Shown: positions 49,060 through 59,350 of the stretch, one piece after another
How positions within the stretch are numbered: position 1 is the stretch's first letter
Layout: each line of letters starts with the position of its first letter
NCBI RefSeq assembly: GCF_037975245.1
Contig: NC_092574.1
Coordinates: 15,077,713-15,141,712, forward strand
Reading direction: 5' to 3'
Source of the DNA: Apostichopus japonicus
Lineage: Eukaryota; Echinodermata; Holothuroidea; Aspidochirotida; Stichopodidae
DNA length: 64,000 bases
The notes under the pieces: generated by a model
Seen by the model: only the letters and a program-made list of their open reading frames with translations
Database searches by the model: none
Told to the model about the DNA's origin: nothing
Program-made: the position numbers and the translations under genes

Positions 49060-49305
49060 CTATCGACGGTATATAATTTTCGCAGAATGAGACATTTGCA
49101 GCATACACAGAGGCAGTGTCATGCATGTGGACTCATGGGCATCAGATACTCCGGGTGCTGAAAAATCTTTCCGCGTGGATCTCAAAAAATGGATCCAAAG
49201 TCTGCGGCGTTTTACGTCGGTTTTTTTACTCGGAAATCTAAAAAAGCTGATGCTTTTGTTGGATGAGGTATAACTGCAACCTCCAACAACACAGAATTGT
49301 GGCAT
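49060..49305 (-). pseudogene. THAP-type zinc finger remnant
   Basis: The frame begins MPQFCVVGGCSYTSSNKSIS followed by FFRFPSKK, then RRLWIHFLRSTRKDFSAPG. This matches the THAP domain opening (Cys pair, F.FP box, Trp). The second zinc pair, normally C..HF, is replaced by SDAHES, so the domain seems damaged. Similar domains occur in P-element-type transposases and in host transcription factors. No further exon was found downstream. Confidence 0.55.
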
Positions 49306-49616
49306 TTCGGGGAAAAGGAGTAAGATCGTTGATGTTTAATTTTGGCAGCTCAAGTATACGACTTTACACACTAAAAGTATTGTTGTGAGTGAGGTATACA
49401 AACAGTGACGTCACAGAGTCACATGATGTCTTCGGAATGTTTCAGGAATGTCTGAAATAGGTTTCATAAAAAGCTGACTTTTCTTCCCATTTTTCACGTA
49501 TTTAACGTCCGAAATTGGTAAAGTTAATTACAGCAATGTAATTGGAGTGAGTTAAGGATTACATACATGCAAAATGGTGGGATTTTATGTTCATCGAAAA
49601 GTCTCCATAGTTGGTC

Positions 49617-50115
49617 TTTAATCTTGGAGTGACTCGAACCAGGGACCTTATGATTGAAAGGCACCGGCGTTAACTACAGAGCGAACACTCCACAATAATG
49701 TAATATACCCTGTTACCATCAAGTAACACCTTGTTTCTGGTACTCTATGTATATGGGAGATGTATAGCTTTAATTTCGGTATATATTTTGATATGATGTG
49801 TATTGAAGTCAATCACACATGATTTGGAGTAAAAAATAACATAAACAAAAATGTGGTTTGGTTTTTGTCTTCCACATATGTTCGAAAGAAATATTTTTGT
49901 CTAAATACAATTTCAATTATTGTTGCATTGCCTGATTATACTGGATTTGTATGTTATTTTTGCACATAGTTTACAAGTTTTATATTTTGGGGTTGAAATA
50001 GCAATAAAAGGTTTAATTCTCAAGATCTACAGAGCTCTTTTGGTTTGTTTTAATTTCCTCTCATGATTTCCAAAATTCTTAGATTACAAAAATATTTTAA
50101 AATAGCAGCTGCAAT
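49617..50115. repeat. Long dispersed repeat, copy 2 (starts with reversed SINE head)
   Basis: Second copy of 32382-32877 in the same orientation. It begins with ATCTTGGAGTGACTCGAACC (SINE head reversed) and ends with AAAATAGCAGCTGCAATG. The SINE body present at 32232-32381 is missing here, so this copy was cut at the SINE or inserted from that point. Confidence 0.8.
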
Positions 50116-51086
50116 GTTGGAATTCGGTAGCCAGGTTTAGTGAATGAAGTGCGAATCCAAACGATGAAATTCAAAACTGCAATTGTTGTTGATACTAAGA
50201 AACTTTACATACCCCCACCCCTCCCTCCCCTCGCCGCCTCCAAATCAATGTTTGATTTGCAAGTAACTAATGATTCGATGCTATTCTCACACACCGTCGC
50301 CTGTTCAGAAACATTTTCTATTCGTCGCATACAGTTTGCTTAATTTAAAGTGATATGCGACCTGCCAAGCTTTCATTTTGGATGAAATGTTAGGATATAT
50401 TGAACAGAATCCTACGATAACCTACTTAATACCATTCGGAACAATTTCTAATCGTTCTGACGAATTAATTACTTCTTTGGAAAGAATTAACTAATCGTAG
50501 CAACGAATTACTACCGTTAATTATTAGCAACGAATTAAACACATTTTTCGGAAGGGTCTAATAGGCTTTCGGTTGATGCAAATTTCGAAAAAGCGTTCTT
50601 ATTTGTTAATCTCACAATCGGATTATTCATTCTTGAATATAACTGACATCGTTTCATTTCACATAAAAAAAGGTTTCTTGAACTTTCTTTTTCAATTAGA
50701 ACCTTTTCAAATATGTGTTGGTATCAAACGACTGTTAGGCCAAGTTAAAAAGTTTCATAGCTCTCTCGTCGATAATGTCACTACCTTAAAAAGTACATCA
50801 ATGTATACATTTCACATAGGATACAAACATTCGTGACAACGATGTTTGTGCCCCACCTCCCCATCCACCCCCCCCCCCCACCTCCTACCACCAAAAGGGG
50901 ACACTTCTTAATGTATAATAAAGTGCATTTCTAAGGTCTTCATTAATGTGGGATACGTATATCTCCGACCCAGAATCGCAACCCCTAATAATGCATCACT
51001 GTGTTGTTATTTCTGCCCCCCCCCCCCCTAGCATGTAATCTTACACCGTAACATGTTACTTTCTTTGCCAGGGTTGTCTCATCTAC

Positions 51087-54000
51087 TCAATCTCCGTTTA
51101 GGGAGTTTGATTTCTCGCTGTTAACCTGCGATGATGTCTCGTCGGAAGATGACGACGACACGTCCATACTAGCCACAGATAAAGTTTTACCCTTCTTCCA
51201 TGACGATCTTGCTCTTTCCTGTCTGTGGATTCTTTTCTCTGTGTTGATGACTAAATTAAGAAACGAACGTTGCTATATATTAATGGTTCTCAATTTAAAA
51301 TAGTTGATTCGAAGATTGTAAACAAGCATTGGTTAATATGTGAAGAAATATTTATTTATCAAAATAGTGCGGAGGATTATACATCGTAAGTCTCTAAATT
51401 GTTACGATGGTCGAAATCCATTACTGGGTAGGGACCGGGGGGACGGGGGGGAGGGGGTCGGTTATAACTATTTTGGGGCGGAAAGTGGGCAAGAGTAGAA
51501 GAAAGTGAATGAATTACAGAAAACTAACTGGGAAATATTCCACAGGACAGGTTTCTTTCTCTCTTTTTTAACCATGTAGAAGTATAAATGAATTTTTTGG
51601 CTGATTATAAAACGGTTGAGGTCGAAATTCGAGAAATAAAAAAGGAACTAGAAATACCTGTCCATCTTCGTTAGGATTTGGCTAATTAAAACTTCCGTCT
51701 GTATGTTCGGTCTCAAAAGTGACTATATGGCACTCAGACCGACTGGCCCACCCCACCCCTTAACATTTTTTTTAAACAACTTTTCATTGGTAGTATATAT
51801 CACCTGCAAAACGCAAATAGATTTGTCCCCCCCCCCCCTCAATGTTGACCCAATTGACCAATTTCAATGCCAAAAAAAGGTGATTGAAGTAAATTAAAGG
51901 CGAGGGGTTATCCAACCCAATCCATACATGCTATAAGGAAGTTGGTTTATACTTACCGCTGAGAGAAGGCGGTGCATCATAGACAACCGGTGTCACCCGT
52001 TTTAACAAATCTCGATCAAAATTTCGGAATTCGTTATTTAGGCAAGTCCGTAAAGAAACACACTCTTGGCACGGCTCTGCTCTGTAAGGAACCGGCTGGA
52101 AACTGAAACACAGGAAGATTTTACAAATGTCAGTTAGGTACATAATTAGCCGTTGAGTCTTTCATTGTCACAGTCTCCCATTCGAAATGGAAGTCGTTGT
52201 TCCCATCAAATCATTCAAGAGAGTGAAGACTCGCGCACAAAGACACGTCTGATGCCGGTAATCTGACCTAGTTTCGAATGAGGTGTGACATAAGTGTTAG
52301 ACACCACAATCGATCCCAGCAAATGCACACACAGCTTGCTACCGTCAGTAATTAGACACTAGTGTATATACAGTTAATACGTGCAGCTACGGTCATTACC
52401 CACAACACAGTGTACATAGCAGCGATGGGCATCTCAGGTCCAGATAAAAGATAACAAGGTATCACGTTTCATTACTCTCTGCATTTTGTAGCGACAAGAA
52501 AAAACTTCACTTGCAAGCAACGGAAAGTTAACTGTTTTTATATATATGTTTTATTAGAGAGGGCGGCACGCGGTTTGGGACGAGTCTTCAATGCCTTTAA
52601 GTGGTATGGCTATCACGGGCATATCCAAGGAAAGGGTATGTCTAGAAGTGGATCACTCTCTCCCTCTCTCTCATAAAATCTTTCTGTCACTGAAATAAGT
52701 AAAAAACGTAATTTTTCTTAAGAAATGTACACAAATAAAAAATGTACACAGTGGAAAAGTTGATTACCCTACGAGCGCGATGAGTAATCCTTACCAGGCG
52801 CGTATCCAGGGGGGGCTTTGAGGGCGAGAGCCCCCCGGGTAAGAAAAAGAGGAGAGAAAAAGAGAGATAAGAAAAAAGGGAAAAAAGAACGGGGAAAGAG
52901 GAGGAAGGAGAGGAAGGAAGGGAAAAGAAAAAGAAGAAGGAGAGAAAAAGGAGAAAGGGAGGGAGTAGAAGATAAACGCCAAGACACCGGGAAGAGAAAG
53001 AGGAACAGTCATAATTACAGCTCTGATCCCTATTATATACACAGGGTAGCCAGTGACGGATCGAGGATTTCGGAAGGGGCGTGCGCCTCAGCTTACCCCA
53101 TACACCGACAACTCCATTTTTGACGTTTCCATTTTTCCTCTCTCACTAATGTATATATATATATATATATACTATATATAGTATATCATGACGCGTGTGT
53201 GTGTATGGACGCCTTAAACAATTGTAAAATTGTGCTATGAAACCAACTGTGGCTGTTCTTGAACTCGACCGAGTCGTCGGGGAACATGCCTTCGGTATTA
53301 GCCCAGGATCTATATGCGAACTGCACTAGACATATGTCTTTCGATGCAACACTGTCTGTCTTGCAGAGTTAAAATGTTATACAACGCGAACTGAATGCTA
53401 ATTGTTACCCACCCCTAGAACCGTAACTCATACAATGAATCTAAAAATAAATTCCGCATGCGATTTGAGAATTGAGCACATTTCCTGTGAATATCATGTA
53501 TTGGATCCAAAGGCATATCATTGCCGGCGGGAGGGGGGGGGGAGGCGACGCACCCATCACTTCTTGAGATTGTTCCCATCTGCATGAAAACGCGCGCCCC
53601 GCAACCCTACGCCCACCCCTCTAATCGCTTCCCGATGAGTTACAAAACCAGACCCATCGTATACAAAAGTCTACTTGGAGTTTTTTTTTCTGCAGACGCC
53701 CATGCATTTGCCATGCCCCAAACTAAATTTCTAAGCCACGAGATCTAAAACTTAAGGATGTATGGGAGCATCATTGGGTCTGGGAAATGTTGTTTCCGGC
53801 GATCTGGGAGGAGTATTTGCCAAAAATTTCTTGTGCGCTACGCGCGAACCCATGGTCGCGCTCCGCTTAGATAGTATCAGAGAACAGACACGCGTCCCCA
53901 CCGCATTATCCAAGACTGATCTGCGCCCATGCACCAATATGTCAACTGTGTCTGAATTTTCGAAATTTCCATGACAAACATTCCTAAACATGGAGGTTTT

Positions 54001-54994
54001 TCTGCATTGGCTGTCCATAGATGAAATTTTGTGCAACATTATGGGTATGTTTTTAAGTGAATTGATTTCACGAGAAGTATGAATTTTCAAATTCTGAACG
54101 AATAATGGGCTTTAAACCTTGAAAAGTGGGGCTGACGGGTATTGTGGGCCGCGGCATAGAATCACCTACAAAAGCAATGATCCACAGGAGATCTGCGATA
54201 AGGTCGAACATGATGTGTGACTGGTGACAATCTTCACAAAGGTTACGGATGGAGAAAAAAAATATTGGGAAAAAACTTGGTTACTCAGGCAATAGTGAAC
54301 ATCTAGTTGGTCATTTTCAAGCCCGAGATGTGCCATTTCCGGTGATCTGGGTGTGTCAAAACCAGAAATTTTCCTGTACGCTGCGCGCCAACCAATGGTG
54401 GCGCTCCGCTTAGATGGTAATTCGCGCCCCCGGGTAAGAAAATCCTGGATACGCCCCTGCTTACTTTAACCATTGTTTTCTCATGGAACGCTAGTTTGGT
54501 AGTTAGTTGGATATCTGCCAAGGAGACTCCCAGTCACCTTGTGGTTACGTTATGAGTACAGCAGAATAGAAAGGGAAAAGAGAGTCATGACCCTCGTATG
54601 GCGACTCTTATGCAGTATAGGGAAGTTGAGGATGTACACACATTCTCCACTTCCCTATACTGCTGTTATCTTTCCTATTTTGCAGGGAAATTGGTGGCAA
54701 TGTCTAGCAACATTTTACAAACACATTGTTACAGCGTGTGAAATAGAAAATGAAACCGAATTCAATCAGTTGATAACTTGTTTGGATTTTTCCGGCATAG
54801 GAAATGACCATGAGAGGAGTATCTAATAAATGTCTATGAAGAATGTCTATGATATAAATTAACATTGATTGCATACAACGTTAAAAATATATCGCGTGAG
54901 TATTCTATGACTGTTTAAGGGCAATATCTGTTCCGGGTTTGTGCTCTTCACTAAAAACCATATGCCGCATTATGACATAAACAATGAAGAATAT

Positions 54995-55086
<92 letters not shown>

Positions 55087-55330
55087 GAAATCGTAATGAG
55101 TTGGAACATCCAGAACAGTGAAAAAACTTCCAAATAAATATATCTACGGAAAGCAAGATAATTTCACGTTCCTTTAAATCTTGAATACGCCGTGCAACAA
55201 ATGGGATGGGCGATACCACAAATCAAAGATAATTCGTAATATCATGGTTCAATCTCCAAAATTGAAATGCTTACCTGGATGTTGTCGCAAATTGCACGAT
55301 CGTTTGTTTCTTCGGATTCCAAAGATTCAT
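51087..55330 (-). CDS. Unrecognised small three-exon gene, 121 aa
   Basis: Rebuilt from splice signals. Exon 1 is 55330-55275 (ATG at 55330-55328, donor GTAAGC), exon 2 is 52102-51957 (acceptor TTTCAG, donor GTAAGTAT), exon 3 is 51250-51087 (acceptor TTAATTTAG, stop TGA 51089-51087). The phases (2, then 1) fit, giving 366 bp. An in-frame TAA lies two codons before the ATG. The protein starts MNLWNPKKQTIVQFATTS, contains RAEPCQECVSLRTC (four Cys) and KRVTPVVYDAPPSL, has a basic stretch (RIHRQERARSSWKKGK) and ends in a Ser-rich tail (DVSSSSSDETSSQ). There is no signal peptide or membrane segment. A donor-like GTAAGTATTC at 56322-56331 may mark an upstream noncoding exon. No function is proposed. 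The Ser/Asp tail could be a phosphorylation target. Confidence 0.6.
52797..53090 (-). mobile_element. Polypyrimidine-rich transposon-like repeat, copy 2 (inverted)
   Basis: Reverse-orientation relative of 48525-48915. It starts CAGGCGCGTATCCAGG, has a GA-rich interior, and then reads TGATCCCTATTATATAC, CCAGTGACGGATCGAGG and GGAAGGGGCGTGCG. The shared sequence includes both ends of the block, so the two are copies of one composite element. Confidence 0.65.
53800..54465. repeat. Transposon remnants carrying two copies of the GCGGAGCG-rich block
   Basis: Copies of the shared block lie at about 53825-53877 and 54372-54418: CGCGCCAACC.ATGGTGGCGC then TCCGCTTAGAT. The segment ends with GAAAATCCTGGATACGCCCCTG (54441-54462), which looks like a hAT-type terminus. 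No matching target duplication was found. Confidence 0.55.
54613..54662. mobile_element. Ultra-short palindromic insertion, 50 bp, unrelated family
   Basis: CAGTATAGGGAAGT at the left and ACTTCCCTATACTG at the right are perfect inverted repeats. The pairing continues inward with a few mismatches to almost no loop. The flanks CTCTTATG (54605-54612) and CTGTTATC (54663-54670) match at 6 of 8 bases, as an aged target duplication would. A hairpin RNA precursor is the alternative reading. Confidence 0.5.
54990..55083. repeat. TA dinucleotide repeat
   Basis: About 90 bp of pure TA within intron 1 of the small three-exon gene. Frames across it are Tyr-Ile artefacts. Confidence 0.9.
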
Positions 55331-55629
55331 AACGCATTACATTCATAACGAAATACTATATACGTCACCTATTTCTGGTATTTTAATCCCGACAAAAAAA
55401 GGAAAGAAAAGTTTAAACCCTCAAAATCATACTTTGAAAGAAAAAAATATGATGACTTTATTCTGTACAGAAGGAGGGGGGGGAGGAGCAAAAATCTTGT
55501 TGACATATATTTGTTATACAAAAATACTGAAAGTCAAATATGCCTATACCAGAACGTATTGGCTATAAGGCTATGACTATAATATATATAGGCATACAAT
55601 GAAACAACTCAAATATGGTCTCATTCATC

Positions 55630-55695
55630 ATCTTCCTTTGTGTTCAAATCCTTTGAATTCACATCCTTTGTGTTCACATCCTTTGTGTTCACAAT
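55630..55695 (+). repeat. Short tandem repeat, period 18 bp
   Basis: The word ATCCTTTGTGTTCAC and close variants occur four times in a row. It lies upstream of exon 1 of the small three-exon gene on the - strand. Confidence 0.75.
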
Positions 55696-55920
55696 AGAAC
55701 ATGCATGTGGCATGAGACCGTATAAACGTGAGTTTTATCGGGAAGATAAAGTGCTTAATTAGAGAATTATCTCCTACTCTTATTCACAATAACCGTAAAT
55801 ATATGCAACTAAATACCAGTTTCGAATTATACACTATATGATACCTTACATCCTTTCATATATTACTTTATCTACATATAAAATCAAACCATTTGTGTGT
55901 GTGTGTTGGCGGGGAGGTGG

Positions 55921-55939
55921 GGGGGGGGGGGGGGGGGGT
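55921..55939 (+). repeat. G-run (possible G-quadruplex)
   Basis: An almost pure run of G preceded by a short GT repeat (TGTGTGTGTGTTGG). Such runs can fold as quadruplexes and are often misassembled. Confidence 0.7.
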
Positions 55940-56611
55940 AGCGAGGCCTTTTCCTGGTGACAGGGGGTAGAGTGGTATAAAGCTGGTGCTGCAGGGAGTG
56001 GAAGGGTGTAGATTAACTCCCACATATATCTCCTAAAAAAGGGCTGAGCCTTTGTTGATCAGAGGAAAAGGCAGCACAAATATTATACATGTCAGGAATT
56101 ACTTTGAAAGTTCTTTGGATTGAATATCCATCTTGATTCTTGTTTGTTTGTTTTAAGCAAATGATTGAAATAAAAATATAACTTCAACTCAGTCCTCCGG
56201 CCACCCCTGAATTAAAAGTCACTAACATGAAGACTTGAAAGTAATTGTAAACAATTGCAGCAAAGGCTTAAACTACTTTTTGTGTCACAATTGTGAAATA
56301 AAAATTTAAAAAATGAATACTTACGTATAGTTTCTTAAAGTTTTCCTTGATACTTCTTCTTCTTCTTCTTCACTTCTTTTTCTCGATCTATACAACCACG
56401 CAACGCTTATCTCATGCAGTCTATGCTTTCCAGACGTCTCCTTTTAAAAATGTAATACGTACAAAGAGAAGGGGAAAGATAAACAACATTTAATCCCTTT
56501 CATTGTGAATATATCGCAGTACAATTCTTGACTTGGGTCCTTCTGAACATTAGCCTATTGTTATTAACCACTCCTATTGTTGGTGTTTTCTATTACGTTT
56601 GAATCATCCTT

Positions 56612-56945
56612 TGTTTGTTGAGAATATGAAGAATGAATTGGACACCAGCAACAGTCCACCAGTGAAATCAATACCCAGTGTATTGTTGCTAGTGATTATT
56701 TACTCAGTGGAGATATATACAGCGCTATAAGATTTAAGAGAGTTGGCCAATATACATCACAGCCACTTTGAAAAGTTTCATCCTGTAAATTGTGTCAATA
56801 TTATTTTCCACTATTTCCGTGGTAGGCAGCGACCTTGCATCGATGACGACAGACGTCAGAAGTTCTGTGAGGACAGTGTTTGGGGTCGAAAACGTTCGTG
56901 GGCCTGCTGAAGGGGCGACCATGGGTGCGGGTGGGCCTTCTGAGT
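56612..56945. repeat. Diverged duplication, copy 1
   Basis: Shares with 58589-58805 the words GAATGAATTGGACACCAG, AATATACATCACAGCCAC and AACGTTCGTGGGCCTGCTG. Compared with copy 2, this copy carries about 70 extra bases near 56795-56865. A - strand frame of 88 codons (57000-56734) crosses it; I do not recognise its product. It may be a fragment of a mobile element. Confidence 0.65.
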
Positions 56946-57873
56946 GGGCCAGTGAATGGCGCAACCATTGAGTGATCAATCGAATACATGTTAAAATCAC
57001 AAATTACATGGGAAGTGAGTAATTTCGCCTTTTATTTGAAAAAGAAAGAAAATGAAATTGTCAACTTTAAGATGCAACATGGTATGACGACATTCCCCAA
57101 GCCCTGCTTGTGAATCTCCCACTCGACCACTACACCCTCACATCCCGTCCATTCACTTCCCATAAATGGTTTTGGGTATAACCGAAACCCTCAATTCAAG
57201 ACCCACTGTCCGTTCTGAGAAACTGATTGTGCAAAACAGCTGCACGCCTCCATCCCTGGCTCAAGGCTATATGACAAATATTCCCTACCATCGACTCACC
57301 ATAACATTAAGAGAAATAGAAACATTTAGCTGTGTGAAGATGTTTGTATCAGCACATATATGCCCCACTCTATACGAGGTCGTAAATTGGCCTAACGCCT
57401 GTAAAACAACTAAAGCAAGGTGCGCAACCATCTTGTCTATGTAGTAGGTTGGGTGGGGAATGGGGTGGGGAATGGGGGGGGTGGGGAGGGCTATGATATT
57501 AAGTCGTCCAGGGAAGGGTTCTCATAGCAGTCGTGCCCCATGACCTTTGTGAATTGAGTAAAGTGGCGGATGCTGAGAAACAACGTTGAATGAATTAAGA
57601 ATTTGCACCTGCACATATCAGGCCTACACCACAACCACCACATGTTATAAATTTAATTTATACTGTACACTTGGATATTTTGTATTATTCTATCTGCCAT
57701 GGGGAGGGGGTGGGTGAGGGGGGCTTAGCTTCTAGCTTCCCATTCTTTTGACTTCCCCATATGTATACGTAGAGAAAGAGCATGATAGGCTGTCAAGCAT
57801 ACAATTCAACATGCACACAGGTAAACACCGTCCATACAGAGCTTCGTATATTAGCTAGGTTACATACAGTAGA

Positions 57874-57949
<76 letters not shown>

Positions 57950-57950
57950 C
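57874..57950. repeat. TA dinucleotide repeat
   Basis: About 75 bp of TA with a single AATAT interruption. Confidence 0.9.
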
Positions 57951-58588
57951 ATACATAACATATACGATGATGTCATCATGTTATTTTCATACCAAAACAA
58001 TAATTTGTTTCAAACTTTTCCCTTCACACAATATTAAGGAACTCAAATTATATGTAAACAATAGTATTGAATATAAAGTGCATTCAGTAATAGGATCCAC
58101 CGTGCTGATTAATCTGGCATGGAGAGAACAATTCAGCTTAAAAGGTCTTTTACCCTGAGTAGGAACCCTATACAGTCAAGTCATCGGTATACAAACCGAT
58201 GAACCGTAACTGGTCGAGAATATTTTGTAAGGTACTCGAGATATTTTCAATACTGAGTTAATTGCTGGCTTCGAAGAGGGAAGTTAAATAATTTGATGTT
58301 TCACGCCAACAGAAATTAACGACTGCAGTAACACTCACTATTGTAATATCATCATACGTTTTACACATATGTAACTGACACAACTAGTGACAAGCACTCG
58401 ACGGTACGAACACATCACACCAATTCTACATGATCTACATTGGCTGCTAGTGTACTCCAAGTCTCGGTTTTAGATTATGGTGTACACTTTTAAAGACCTC
58501 GACAATTCAGGACTCATCCAGGACCTTCGTTCTCAATCCAAATACCCACTGGTTGTGTCCACAGTTAAAACGTCTACTTGTTTGTTGA

Positions 58589-58805
58589 GAAATGGAGAAT
58601 GAATTAGACACCAGTCCACCAGTGAACAACAATTCACCAGTGAAATCAATATCAATATAAGATTCAAAAGAGTGGGTCAATATACATCACAGCCACCCTG
58701 AAATGTTTTATCTTGTAAATTGTGTGTTCTGTGAGGACGGTGTTTAGGATAGAAAACGTTCGTGGGCCTGCTGATGGGGCGACCATAAGTGCTGGTGGGC
58801 CTGTG
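58589..58805. repeat. Diverged duplication, copy 2
   Basis: Second copy of the 56612-56945 repeat in the same orientation, shorter, with changes at about one base in eight. Confidence 0.65.
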
Positions 58806-59281
58806 GGCGGAGTATTCTATAGTTGTACACTGACAAGACCGAAAGTTGAATGGGTATCAAAGTTCGAACGCCCCTAAAATAACTTTCGTCATGTTGCAGA
58901 AAGTTAACCTAGTTTAATATGCCATTTCAATCGAGAAAAAACGTCAAGACAGTGCTTTACTGATCAAAACACTTTTATGCCATTTGATCGGCTTAGGTGT
59001 TCGAATTCTCGGTTCCACCATATGCTGCCTAAATTATGTAGAAAATGTCACTCAATAATATATTACAACTCTGTGGCTCTGTTGGCTCCACTTGCATATA
59101 TGTTATTGTCTGAGCAGGAGTGGTGAGCCATTGTAGCCGGCTACACGGAAGATCTATTTTCTAGAATGTTTTCTACAATTTGGCCCAATTATTAGGCATT
59201 CTATGTACCAAAATAATAGCTAATGACAATATTAACCGTTAAGATAGCTGTTGTATACTGGAGGTCGACCCCCTCCTAATT

Positions 59282-59338
59282 GTTCCGTTATATATAATAT
59301 ATAATAAATAATATTATAAATAAATAATTAATATATAA
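59282..59338 (+). promoter_or_regulatory. AT-rich, TATA-like region before the receptor gene
   Basis: TTATATATAATATATAATAAAT lies about 60 bases before the first ATG of the LRR-Ig gene. TATA-like words are abundant, but no specific start site can be set. Confidence 0.25.
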
Positions 59339-59350
59339 GACAACACCAAG

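Noticed and set aside
52769-53123. Frames of 72 to 101 codons on both strands
   Set aside because: They fall in the purine-rich composite transposon and are low complexity.
54905-55219. Frame of 104 codons on the - strand
   Set aside because: Its core is a TA repeat, and the flanks show no domain.
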